Shown: in pieces, positions 7,311-15,835 of the stretch | Position numbering within the stretch: position 1 is the stretch's first letter | How the letters are laid out: each line of letters starts with the position of its first letter | NCBI GenBank assembly: GCA_030605085.1 | Contig: JAUWBH010000036.1 | Location: forward strand, 1 to 39,240 | Source: Promethearchaeota archaeon | GTDB taxonomy: Archaea; Asgardarchaeota; Lokiarchaeia; Sigynarchaeales; SOKP01 | Direction of reading: 5' to 3' | Length of the DNA stretch: 39,240 nucleotides | Notes under the pieces: model-generated | Told to the model about the DNA's origin: nothing | The model's database searches: none | The model's input: the letters and a program-made list of their open reading frames with translations, nothing else | Made by a program: the position numbers and the translations under genes

Positions 7311-8264
7311 TTACTCTCTTTTATAATGATGTTCCTCAGGATGAACCTCTTTAACAAATGTGAAATCAAAAATTTCATCAATCTCTAAGATTCTTTTTAT
7401 ATACCCTAATCTATGAAGAGTGTTTATAAATCCACTTGTTGAATTTATATAACCATCCGAGAGGGCTATACAGTATTTTGGTGAAATCTCAAGAACAGAT
7501 TTAACATACTCTTTATTGATTATTGGAAATGTACTAGCTATTTTCTCAGCAGCTTCCATTGGAGATGTTCTGAGCAACTTGGAGGCGTATTTATGATGTG
7601 AAAGAAATTTGATAATGTATTTTGGATTATTTTTAATAATGTTTTCGTGGAAAAAAATACCGTAACTTGGATTATTTGGCAATAAATTATCTGGTGGAAT
7701 TATTAAATGTGAATCCAAAATTGTAGAAGCAAAGACCGCTAATGCAGGTGTTCCTACGCCACCTTCTAGAATGCCCTTTTTCATATCTAATGCTATGAAT
7801 TCTGCTTGTTTGTAATTTTTTACTTTGATTTCGTCTTTTAAATTATGTTTTTCTAAGTAATAATTAATAATAGCATCGTGAATAGAGCCACTACTTGGAG
7901 TTCCTATCGTACTTCCTTTAAATTGAGCAAGAACCTCATACATATCATTATTTAATTGTGAAATAGGCTTGTAATTCATTTTACCAATCGTAATTGTTCC
8001 TTCAACATGGCCTCCAGCAACACATTTGATAGGAACCCCTTTATCAATACCAATTATAGCAGGAGGTATTCCCATATACCCAATATCTAACTCTTTCTTC
8101 CTAAAAGCTTCAACCATAGCAGGACCTGTCCCATAGAGAATCCAATTAATTTCCGCTTTGAGATCGTCTTTTAATTTTTCAGTATCCATTAAAATAAAAT
8201 TGGTATGATAAGCCGTTGATAGATGTCCAATACGAACCGTTTTTTTTTTAATCTTAATCACCAA
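7311..8264 (-). CDS. SsuA/NMT1-like periplasmic-binding-fold protein without signal peptide
   Basis: The product is 317 residues with the fold pattern of nitrate/sulfonate/thiamine-precursor binding proteins. It opens with VRIGHLSTAYHTNFILMDTE, followed by GTGPAMVEAFRKKELDIGYMGIPP, GSTIGTPSSGSIHD and LEGGVGTPALAVFA. Such proteins normally feed an ABC importer. Here the N terminus is MVIKIKKKTVRIG, with no signal peptide or lipobox, and no permease or ATPase gene is adjacent. It may be a cytosolic ligand-binding or enzyme-like relative. It is convergent with the hydrogenase operon. Substrate is unknown. Confidence 0.75.
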   Translation of the reverse strand: MVIKIKKKTVRIGHLSTAYHTNFILMDTEKLKDDLKAEINWILYGTGPAMVEAFRKKELDIGYMGIPPAIIGIDKGVPIKCVAGGHVEGTITIGKMNYKPISQLNNDMYEVLAQFKGSTIGTPSSGSIHDAIINYYLEKHNLKDEIKVKNYKQAEFIALDMKKGILEGGVGTPALAVFASTILDSHLIIPPDNLLPNNPSYGIFFHENIIKNNPKYIIKFLSHHKYASKLLRTSPMEAAEKIASTFPIINKEYVKSVLEISPKYCIALSDGYINSTSGFINTLHRLGYIKRILEIDEIFDFTFVKEVHPEEHHYKRE

Positions 8265-8339
8265 GATATGTTAAACTATGAAGTTTATATTTAGTTCGTT
8301 ATATATTTTTATCTTTTTTCTCTTTTTATTTTTTCTTTC

Positions 8340-8573
8340 AAAATCCCTATAAAGCTTGATGGTGAGAATACACAAATCGACTGCGAGATAGGAAATATTG
8401 GATATTGGATTGAGGGAGAAGCTTTAGTTATTTTTTTTGGAAAAACACCTCATAGTACAAGTGATAAACCAAAAGCAGCATCTGCAGTTAATATATTTGC
8501 TAAAATTGAAGGGGATTCTACAATTTTTAAGCAGTTTGATACATTTTCCAGATCTGTGAAAAAAGGAGATTAG
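8340..8573 (+). pseudogene. Cyclophilin-like (TM1367-type) domain remnant
   Basis: A frame without a plausible start codon runs to TAG 8571-8573. It contains IPIKLDGENTQIDCEIGNIG, YWIEGEALVIFFGKTPHST and KPKAASAVNIFAKI. This follows the conserved core of the small cyclophilin-like TM1367 family (GDIGYWPPGxAxxxFFGxTP ... PxSPVNxxGKI). The normal N-terminal beta strands are missing: upstream in frame is only AT-rich sequence back to a TAG at 8292. I read it as a 5'-deleted remnant. It lies in the 480-base gap between the binding protein and the MoaD-like gene. Confidence 0.6.
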
Positions 8574-8744
8574 AGAAAAATTAACCAGAGAATTAATAAA
8601 ATTATGTTATTTAAAATTCTTAATTTTTTTTAGGAAATATGATTATATCTTATTAAATAAACTTTTAATTATTTTAATCAATTAATCAATATTATAAATT
8701 TAAAAAAGTTGATCCACTAAATTATAAAATTAAGAACTTTATTT

Positions 8745-9032
8745 ATGATTCATATAAAAATTGCTTTCTTGTCTTTATTAGCAGATCTTACAGGAATAAA
8801 AGAAGTTACGGTTCCTTTAAATGAAAATTCAAGTATTAAAAATATATTTGAAAAACTGTCCATTAAATTTGGGAAAAATTTTGAAAATTTTTTTTTTGAT
8901 ACTTCCGGAAATTTAAACAAATATTTAATAATAGTTTTAAACGGAAAAGATATTCGATTACTTAAAGGATTAGATACAATCATTCAAAACAATGATGAGA
9001 TTTCTTTTATTCCGGCAATTGCAGGAGGTTAA
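8745..9032 (+). CDS. MoaD/ThiS-family ubiquitin-fold sulfur carrier protein
   Basis: The product is 95 residues and ends in the diagnostic di-glycine (IPAIAGG), preceded by NNDEISFIPA, as in MoaD. The N terminus is a beta strand IKIAFLSLLADLTGIKE typical of MoaD. The C-terminal Gly is normally adenylated by an E1-like enzyme and carries sulfur for molybdopterin synthesis, or acts as a SAMP-type protein modifier in archaea. No partner (MoaE or E1-like) is adjacent. Which of the two roles applies cannot be decided here. Confidence 0.85.
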   Translation: MIHIKIAFLSLLADLTGIKEVTVPLNENSSIKNIFEKLSIKFGKNFENFFFDTSGNLNKYLIIVLNGKDIRLLKGLDTIIQNNDEISFIPAIAGG

Positions 9033-9124
9033 TTTATCATTTTGCTAAAATGAGAATAATTGGCATTTGAGCGCAACTCCTACAAGATTAGGTCTCTGAT
9101 CTACAATAATTTTTTATATTTCTT

Positions 9125-9676
9125 TTATTTTCTTATTTTATTAATTATTAAGATAATTAATGCGATGAGAAAGAAACATATAGCTAAGAATAATAGAACA
9201 AACTTAATCAGAGCACATAATGAAGCAATAAAAGGAGAACCCATATCGATGTATGCGTCATTCCCTAACATCAAGAGTAAATTAATATTTTCAATTACAT
9301 CAAAAACTCCAGCAACTAAAGGTGTTATTGTGATATATAATCCGTAATTTTGGAGTTTTCCTTCTAATTTACGAGTAACTAGTAAAATGCATCCCGCCAT
9401 AAAAAAGCTGTAGCTTGGTATATATAGAAAATCCCAATATGTTGCTGTTGCTTCTTTTTTCTTTCCAGCCGAGCCCCACGCACTGAAAATCTTTCTTATC
9501 GTTTCAGGAGTCCACGCAAATTCAAAATCCATAACGCCATATCCTGTAGAACCTTTTAATTCATTCTCAATTGATTGCATTATCATCGTTAATAACAAAA
9601 ATGCGATAAAGGAAATGAGAGTGATTATTGTTAAAACTTTTTGCTTCGGAAATTCTTTCAGTTTTTCTAATAACAT
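9125..9676 (-). CDS. Membrane protein, four predicted helices
   Basis: The product is 183 residues with hydrophobic segments at about 14-33 (VLTIITLISFIAFLLLTMIM), 86-102, 113-137 and 150-178. A soluble loop (about 36-80) lies after the first helix and carries WTPETIRKIFSAWG. The C terminus is basic (NKIRK). I do not recognise a named family. It is downstream of and parallel to the PARIS-like pair, but separated by about 80 bases, so common function is not implied. Confidence 0.65.
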   Translation of the reverse strand: MLLEKLKEFPKQKVLTIITLISFIAFLLLTMIMQSIENELKGSTGYGVMDFEFAWTPETIRKIFSAWGSAGKKKEATATYWDFLYIPSYSFFMAGCILLVTRKLEGKLQNYGLYITITPLVAGVFDVIENINLLLMLGNDAYIDMGSPFIASLCALIKFVLLFLAICFFLIALIILIINKIRK

Positions 9677-9755
9677 TTTAAATCTAAGGAATGTAATTTG
9701 ATATAATTATTATTAAAATCAATTGATTGAATAAATGTATAGAGAGACTTAATAT

Positions 9756-10652
9756 TTAATTTGAGTTTATATTACTCCATTCTTTTATAATATTAAATAT
9801 ATTAACTTCTTCAAGGAAATCGACTTCAAAACATCCCTTTAAGCTACCTTCTAGCACATCTGCATCACAAAATTTTTTATGCTCTTTTTTACCACATTCA
9901 TTAATTAAATAACTCAATAATTCTACAAAATCATCTAAATGAATTTGTTTTCTTGGATCTTCCGTCAAGTTGTTTCTATATTCCTCTATAATTTCTTTAA
10001 ATTCTTCTAATCTCGAATGACAGTTATTTGAAGTTAAACATCTCTGGATATAATCATTAATATCTAAAGACATCTCACAATCTACACACGAACAGCACTT
10101 TCTAAACTGTCTTAATGTCATATTTAAATCAAGAATTTTATTAGCCAATCTAATTAGAAATAAATCTGGAAGAATTTTAGAACATTGTGATAAAATGTGA
10201 CTTGCAGAGTAGGGAAAACCTCCCAAGGTAATTTCTAAAAACTTTTCTAAAGTCTCTTTATTATAAAAATACATTTCAAGACAAGTATAATCAGTAAATA
10301 AAAGGAATTTGTTATTACATTGTTTCTGTAAAATAAAATCGAAATCTGAATCGATTATACATTTTACTCTATCGGGAGAGACATCTTTTGATTCTAATCT
10401 ATCAGCAAGATAAATATTCTTGTTTCTATTGTTGCCTTTTAATTTTAAATTCTTTTTTGGATAGTATTCTTCTGTTATTTCGACTGAACTGATTCTATAA
10501 ATGATTACATTTTTTATGCCCATTTCTTTAAGAATCCTATCGTAAAATGTCTTATCTCTTTTTCCTTCTACATATATATCACGGATTTTTGGTTCTAGTT
10601 TATATCTCACTACTAATTCGTCAATTATTTTCTTGTTTTCACTATTTAGCAA
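9756..10652 (-). CDS. DUF4435-like TOPRIM nuclease, PARIS AriB-like
   Basis: The product is 298 residues. TOPRIM features are visible: IYVEGKRDKTFYDRIL with the acidic Glu29, then IIDSDFDF with Asp101 and Asp103, and later TDYTCLEMYFY, typical of DUF4435. In the PARIS defence system AriB is such a TOPRIM effector, held by the AriA ATPase and released when a phage anti-restriction protein is sensed; it then cleaves RNA. A cysteine group (CCSC at 186-189, Cys192, Cys205, Cys211) could bind zinc, which I do not know from AriB. The start is 12 bases after the ATPase stop, so the two are cotranscribed. An unrelated OLD-like pair is the alternative. Confidence 0.75.
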   Translation of the reverse strand: MLNSENKKIIDELVVRYKLEPKIRDIYVEGKRDKTFYDRILKEMGIKNVIIYRISSVEITEEYYPKKNLKLKGNNRNKNIYLADRLESKDVSPDRVKCIIDSDFDFILQKQCNNKFLLFTDYTCLEMYFYNKETLEKFLEITLGGFPYSASHILSQCSKILPDLFLIRLANKILDLNMTLRQFRKCCSCVDCEMSLDINDYIQRCLTSNNCHSRLEEFKEIIEEYRNNLTEDPRKQIHLDDFVELLSYLINECGKKEHKKFCDADVLEGSLKGCFEVDFLEEVNIFNIIKEWSNINSN

Positions 10653-10664
10653 ATTACCACCGAT

Positions 10665-12005
10665 TTATTCAATTTGTTTAAGGTGAGCAACATTCCCATG
10701 GTATTGACTTAATAATTCAATTGAATGCGTTGCTAAAATAAACTGAACTTGACAATTTCTAGTCAAGTCAAGTAGCGCTTGTATAAAAAATCTCTGCCAT
10801 TTAACATTTAGAGATATTTCTGGTTCGTCAATCGCAAAAATACTATTGTGATCTCGAGCTAATAAAACACTACAAAATAACATTAATAATTGCTTTTCTC
10901 CCGAAGATAACAAATTTGGATTAAGTATTTGTTCTTTTGACTTAATAACTATCCCTTCATCCAATTTAAATTCAACTATTTTATGAGTGTAGAAATTATT
11001 AAGATTATTAATGAAAGTTTCCAATAAATCATAGACTCCTTCTAATGCACTAAGTTTTGCTTTTATTCCTTCAATATAAGGTTTTAAAACAGTATTGATT
11101 GTTCTGATTTCATCTCGAGGTGCTGTATTCAGAGCATCGACAATACTTTTAATTTCAAATGGAGATATTATCTTAAACTTTGAGTATTCTTGACTGCGTT
11201 CAAATAAATTTTGTAATCTATTCTTTAATTTTTTTATAGATTTACCTTCTATCCCCACTTTTTTGCTTGGATTTGCGATGAGCTTTATTAAATCAGAGTA
11301 AATTTTATTTACATTAATCTCACCTTTACTTAACGCTTCAGTTACTTGAGAAATTAAATATTTTTCAGCCCTACTTATAGCCTGTTGCATAATAATTCCT
11401 CGTAAATCTTGAGGTTGTCTTTTTGTGGTAAAGTACTTTCTCTCAAAACCGATATCCCTAATAATATAATCGAATCTATCTGATTCTTCATAGAGTTCAA
11501 ATATATTACTTGAAAAAGCCCTATCATCAGAAATGAAATATAAAGCATAATCTAACTCAGAAATGTATTCAAGAATGTTCATTAACTTTATCTCCCTTCG
11601 ACCTTTGACTTGAAGTGATAGTTCATCATCTGCTTTCAGAAAAACACTCTCAATCTCAGTAGAATCTTTGGCTAAAATTAATGTGTATGATCCAATAAGA
11701 CTATTCCCCGCTCTCTGGGCAGTAATTGTTGTGCCGTCAGTAAGCTGGACTTCAAATGTCTTAAAACGAATTTCAGCTAAAAAAGATTTATGACCTTTTC
11801 TATTTATGGGATTTAATAGATGATAAAGCATCTTTAAAATTGTGGTCTTTCCAGAACCATTATCTCCATATAAAATTAATACCTTAGAAAAATCATCATT
11901 TTCATCATTCAAATCTGGAAGCTCATAGGTAAAATCTCCAAATAGTTTTTCAACCTTTATTTTTTTAATTGATGTATACTTTGAATCTTTTGAATTAGAT
12001 TCCAT
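10665..12005 (-). CDS. ABC/SMC-like AAA ATPase, PARIS AriA-like
   Basis: The product is 446 residues. The Walker A motif is GDNGSGKTT (47-55). An ABC-type signature LLSSGEKQL lies near residue 366, Walker B is SIFAIDEPE at 388-396, and the switch His motif ATHS is at 425-428. The middle 200 residues are helical, like the insertion of RecF/OLD-type ATPases. AriA proteins of PARIS are of this length and type and are encoded just before AriB, as here. The role would be sensing and sequestering the nuclease. Other two-gene ATPase-TOPRIM defence systems look similar, so the PARIS label rests mainly on the pairing with a DUF4435-like protein. Confidence 0.8.
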   Translation of the reverse strand: MESNSKDSKYTSIKKIKVEKLFGDFTYELPDLNDENDDFSKVLILYGDNGSGKTTILKMLYHLLNPINRKGHKSFLAEIRFKTFEVQLTDGTTITAQRAGNSLIGSYTLILAKDSTEIESVFLKADDELSLQVKGRREIKLMNILEYISELDYALYFISDDRAFSSNIFELYEESDRFDYIIRDIGFERKYFTTKRQPQDLRGIIMQQAISRAEKYLISQVTEALSKGEINVNKIYSDLIKLIANPSKKVGIEGKSIKKLKNRLQNLFERSQEYSKFKIISPFEIKSIVDALNTAPRDEIRTINTVLKPYIEGIKAKLSALEGVYDLLETFINNLNNFYTHKIVEFKLDEGIVIKSKEQILNPNLLSSGEKQLLMLFCSVLLARDHNSIFAIDEPEISLNVKWQRFFIQALLDLTRNCQVQFILATHSIELLSQYHGNVAHLKQIE

Positions 12006-12298
12006 CTCATATGCACTTCTTTTATATTTTTATTTCATAATTCTTTTTAATTCTAATTTTTATCTACTAAAAAATACGAGAATAGACTCTTATATTTTTC
12101 TGTTTCTTTAATAGCAAAAAAAAAATCTTTTTATATCAGTAAATTAAATAAATTGGCATATGATCTTTAAATTCCATTCTTCAAAATACTGTTTATTAAA
12201 ATTAAGATATTAAAAATAGTAAAAAACTCAATTTTTAGATATAGGGGCAACATCTGGCGAATATTCTCTCTCTCCTAAATAAGAGAACACTCGAAAAA

Positions 12299-12703
12299 TT
12301 AAAAAACCTGCATACAATGAATTGCTCTTTTTCCGAATTTATGTTCGCATGGAACATATTCTTTAAAATTATAGTCATCTTCTCCACGACTTTCTCTCCA
12401 AAATGTTCCCCAAAATTGATCGTATAGTTCGGTTGCATTTTCTAAAACCTTTTTAAAAGATTTGTCACTATAGTAGAGTTCCTCTCTTTTGTGTGATCCA
12501 TTATATTGCTTGGATATCTCGTATTTTCCACTTTTTAAATTTTTACGAATTAATAAAGTGTGATTTTCACAGTTTTCAATTTTTCAGCGTCTACGAGGAA
12601 TATATTTATAGATGGAGATCTTAAATAAAGACTCGTCAGGATTTTTATGATATGGTGTATCAAAAAGCCCTTCGCAAATATATTTAATCTTTACTTTAGA
12701 CAT
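12299..12703 (-). CDS. Unknown protein gene interrupted by one in-frame UGA
   Basis: From ATG 12701-12703 to TAA 12299-12301 the frame is open except for TGA at codon 40 (12584-12586). Read through, it gives 134 residues with normal composition on both sides: MSKVKIKYICEGLFDTPYHK before, and KIENCENHTLLIRKN and QFWGTFWRESRGED after. The stop context is YIPRRR-U-KIENCENH. The downstream part has no early Met, so it would not be made alone. Either it is a pseudogene, or the UGA is read as Sec or Trp. I do not recognise the family. It lies upstream of the PARIS-like pair on the same strand, about 290 bases away. Confidence 0.5.
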
Positions 12704-13228
12704 GAAAATAAGTCTTTTAAATTCTATTTAAACTGAACCTAAAAACAATTTTTGATTTTTTTTAATAAAAATGTAACTTTGCCTTTTCAATTGTCAAGTG
12801 TTAAAAAAAAATTTCCTTAAAAAACTTCAAAGAATTTGTAACACTAAAACTTAAAGCGAATTAACTAAAAGTATTTAAATTCTTTTTTTAATACAATGTA
12901 AATCCAACCTAATTTGCAATATTGTCTAACCGAGCGTAGAATTATAATTGTGAAACCTACATTCTGACAATTACTCCTCTTTTAATCTTCCCAATATTTT
13001 TTTTAAAAATTTTGAAAAAATTAGACTTTAAACGAAACTTGAAACAATCGAAAAAAAATATATTAGTTTAAAAATTTTTTTATGAAATTAATTTTATCTT
13101 GGATACTAATGAAGCAAATATAAAATCAAAAATAAATGTGAAATTATTAGGTGAATATACAATGAAATTTAAGGGCCTACAGGAAATTGTATTTAAACTA
13201 AAAATTAATTGCTAAAGGTAGAGATTAA
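12704..13228. other. Gene-free AT-rich stretch
   Basis: About 525 bases with no reading frame I would defend on either strand. The sequence is dominated by A and T runs. It separates the minus-strand defence genes from the plus-strand TFB group and must contain the divergent promoters, none of which I can fix with confidence. Confidence 0.45.
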
Positions 13229-13855
13229 TTGACAAAAGCTTTCGAATATCTATATAATTTATGTCTTCAAAGTACGAACAATAAAAATCATGATGCTCAA
13301 ATTAAAATACGCATATCGAATAGAGAAGAAGAACCAGCCCTGCCTATTAATAGAATTAAATACGCATTAGTCGGCATATCTTCGAAAGGAATGGGGCTTG
13401 TTAGACAATTTTACAAAGGATTTAAAAAAAGAGAAGTAAGATGTAATCAAGATTTAGCAGATCCGTTTATATATGTGACTTTTGATTGTCTTGACGATTT
13501 TTATCAAGACAATTTCGATCAGATTAGTGGTAAAAAGTTTGTAATTTTGTTAGAGAGCCATCAAATATTGGCAGATAATAATAAATATAGCCCTCTTATT
13601 GGGTATGCAATTGTGTATAATGAGAATCTAGACGAAGAGATAATTAAAGAAATAAAGAAAAAATTGAAATATTTACTTATTAAATTTTCAAAAAAATACG
13701 ATAGGTCCATCTTAAACAATCTTAAGAAGTTTCGTTCTTTTAAGAAAGTAATTAAACAAATGTTTCCAGAGCAAAAATCATATTTCTTCATTAGAGCTGC
13801 TTTCCTTTATCTCTTAAAGACTCAACGACTCAGGAATTCTTTCAAACGACAATAA
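13229..13855 (+). CDS. Protein of unknown function, 208 aa
   Basis: The frame begins at TTG 13229 with a weak AAAGGTAGAG upstream and gives 208 residues. The N-terminal half is mixed alpha/beta and carries RIKYALVGISSKGMGLVRQF and FIYVTFDCLDDFYQDNF. The C-terminal third is very basic and helical (KEIKKKLKYLLIKF, LRNSFKRQ). This suggests nucleic-acid or membrane contact, but no known motif is seen. It precedes the KH-domain gene on the same strand by 87 bases. Codon use resembles its neighbours. Confidence 0.6.
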   Translation: MTKAFEYLYNLCLQSTNNKNHDAQIKIRISNREEEPALPINRIKYALVGISSKGMGLVRQFYKGFKKREVRCNQDLADPFIYVTFDCLDDFYQDNFDQISGKKFVILLESHQILADNNKYSPLIGYAIVYNENLDEEIIKEIKKKLKYLLIKFSKKYDRSILNNLKKFRSFKKVIKQMFPEQKSYFFIRAAFLYLLKTQRLRNSFKRQ

Positions 13856-13942
13856 ATAACTAAAAAACTTTTTTGAAATAAAGATACGGATTTGAACGAA
13901 GAGTTAGGAGTTTAAATTTATTATTTATATACTTATTAATAT

Positions 13943-14479
13943 ATGTTAAATTCTTTCGATGAAAATTTATTTTTTAATCAAAAAGTAGAAATCAAAAAGA
14001 ATATTTCTAAAGAAGAAATCTTATTGCATAACTATTTTCATGAAAACACTAACATTTATCCTAAAAAAGTGATTGCCAAGAATGATTTTATCTTCTATTT
14101 TGTAAACAACAAAGATTATTTTAAAGTCAAAGGATTTTTAAATTCAATGAGAGAGCAATTTCCAAAAAGGAAGATACTAATAATTAGGGCGGAGTCTACA
14201 TTACTAAGACTATTATTTAATTTCTTCCCAGACACATACATTCATGATATCACTTTAGGTCTAACTGAAGACACAGGAAAACAAATTATAAATGTAAAAT
14301 TTCTATTTTATAAAGACAGGGGCATTGCGATTGGTCGTAAAGGGGAATATATTAAGGTTGTTAACGAAATATTTAATAATTATGTCGTTTCTGAAAAGCC
14401 TATCTTTCCAATAAAAATTAGATGTGATCTAGTTGACATCGCTGATGAGGATATAAAGCTCAATTCACTTCGCTCTTGA
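13943..14479 (+). CDS. KH-domain (NusA/S3-type) RNA-binding protein
   Basis: The product is 178 residues. The stretch NVKFLFYKDRGIAIGRKGEYIKVVNEIF (in parts) carries the GxxG loop IGRKGEYIK at 131-134, typical of type II KH domains in ribosomal S3 and NusA-like proteins. The N-terminal 100 residues are not recognisable. The gene stops with TGA at 14477-14479. It sits between an unknown gene and the divergent TFB gene on the same strand, so a role in gene expression is likely. The specific target is unknown. Confidence 0.6.
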   Translation: MLNSFDENLFFNQKVEIKKNISKEEILLHNYFHENTNIYPKKVIAKNDFIFYFVNNKDYFKVKGFLNSMREQFPKRKILIIRAESTLLRLLFNFFPDTYIHDITLGLTEDTGKQIINVKFLFYKDRGIAIGRKGEYIKVVNEIFNNYVVSEKPIFPIKIRCDLVDIADEDIKLNSLRS

Positions 14480-14703
14480 AGTGGCGAGTTTTCTCGTTCT
14501 ATCGTGATACATTTATTTATCGATATTATTTGCGATCAAAGTTTTCACTTCCGATTTCCCCTATCTATGTAACATTACTACTTTTCAGAGTAGCCCGACT
14601 ACTTTTAACAGTGTTATTTGCATTGAAGAGATATTTAAACAACAGTTGTATCTATATTTCTATATATTTAATATATTTTGATAATATAGGATAAGGCTAT
14701 TTT

Positions 14704-15747
14704 ATGATAGAAAAAAAGAATAAAAACAATATAGATCAATCTGGTAGTCTTGATAAATGCCCGGAATGCGGAGGAAACGCAATATCCTCCGGCTTTGAAA
14801 AAACTTGTAAAGAATGTGGATTAGTGATTAATGAATTTTTTGGAGAAACATCGTACTTGTTCAACGATAAGAATATAGATCCAAGGTTTTACAAACAGTA
14901 TGTAGCGTTAGGAAATCGGCCGAATTTTATTGGAGGTTTAGGCACTTTTATTGGCTACGAAAACTCAAAATACTTAAGAGATAAATCCGGGAAGCTCTTA
15001 CCTCCAGAAGAGCAAAAATTATATCGAAGATTAAAAAAGAATTATTCGCATTTAATACGCATTAAAAATCACGAAACAGAATATAGAATTATGAGTATAC
15101 TGCAGACGATATCAAGCGATTTGAAACTGAACAAAAATACATCAAACAAGGCAGCATATTATTATAAAAAAATCGTAAAAATAGAAGGGAAGGTAATCAA
15201 CAACATTTCGCTTCTTGCTTTTTGCATATCGCAAGCAGCTAAAAGAGATCGTCACAATGCCCCTATTCCAATTAAAGAAATCTCTGAAGCTTTTCAAAAA
15301 CACAAACATAGGGTCCATGCGAGACTTATATTAAGAGACGGGCTCCTATACAAGCGTCACTTACCCAACAATTGTGCGCCGCATATGTCTGAGGACTTTA
15401 TCACTAGATTAGTGAACATGGTTGTTAACAATGAGGATTTAGAGAAAAGATTAAATAAGAAGGAGATTACTTGGACAAGAGGGGATCTTGAAAACTTATT
15501 ATCGCAAAAATGTCGAGAGATCTTAAAAAAATTAACTTTGAAAAATCGCGGAGGTAGAAATCCCTTTATCTTAGCAGGTGCAATCATTTATTTAGCGGAC
15601 AAACTATTAGCGAAAGATCACGACCAAAAACCGATCCTTACGCAAAAAATTATCGCAAAATCAACTGAAATTGCAGAATATTCGATTAGAGATCATTACT
15701 TAAAAGTGTTAAAACCAGCTTTTATCGCCAAAAAAGACGAATCTTAA
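14704..15747 (+). CDS. Divergent TFB (TFIIB-like) transcription factor
   Basis: The product is 347 residues. An N-terminal zinc ribbon CPEC...CKEC (Cys19, Cys22, Cys35, Cys38) is followed by GLVINEFFGETS, the usual link to a B-finger. The C-terminal part has two helical cyclin-like repeats, recognisable in ISLLAFCISQAAKRD and NPFILAGAIIYLADKLLAK, the AAAxYLA-like box of TFB repeats. The cyclin core is much less conserved than in the TFB at 23775-24758, and the linker lacks the usual RGPP-type segment. It is probably an alternative TFB steering a subset of promoters. A virus- or element-derived TFB is another possibility. Confidence 0.82.
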   Translation: MIEKKNKNNIDQSGSLDKCPECGGNAISSGFEKTCKECGLVINEFFGETSYLFNDKNIDPRFYKQYVALGNRPNFIGGLGTFIGYENSKYLRDKSGKLLPPEEQKLYRRLKKNYSHLIRIKNHETEYRIMSILQTISSDLKLNKNTSNKAAYYYKKIVKIEGKVINNISLLAFCISQAAKRDRHNAPIPIKEISEAFQKHKHRVHARLILRDGLLYKRHLPNNCAPHMSEDFITRLVNMVVNNEDLEKRLNKKEITWTRGDLENLLSQKCREILKKLTLKNRGGRNPFILAGAIIYLADKLLAKDHDQKPILTQKIIAKSTEIAEYSIRDHYLKVLKPAFIAKKDES

Positions 15748-15762
15748 TACCTTCTGGTTAGC

Positions 15763-15803
15763 GAACTTTTTTTTGCAACTTTTTAGAACTTTTTTTTGCA
15801 ACT
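15763..15803 (+). terminator. Tandem poly-T direct repeat, likely terminator
   Basis: The 18-base unit GAACTTTTTTTTGCAACT occurs twice exactly, at 15763-15780 and 15786-15803, 5 bases apart. Each has an uninterrupted T8 tract. Archaeal RNA polymerase terminates at such T runs, and the pair lies just after the TFB gene stop (15747), before the convergent gene ending at 15836. An exact 18-base tandem repeat may also be selected as a double terminator. Confidence 0.65.
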
Positions 15804-15835
15804 CTCGAAATATAAAAGGGAATTTTAAACAAAGA

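Noticed and set aside
12235..12438. 67-codon minus-strand frame near the defence pair
   Set aside because: It is a shadow of the UGA-interrupted gene 12299-12703 in another frame, whose composition is much more protein-like.
14476..14694. 72-codon plus-strand frame directly after the KH gene
   Set aside because: It starts at TTG within the stop of the previous gene, has no ribosome binding site and a Tyr/Phe/Ile-rich composition typical of random AT translation.
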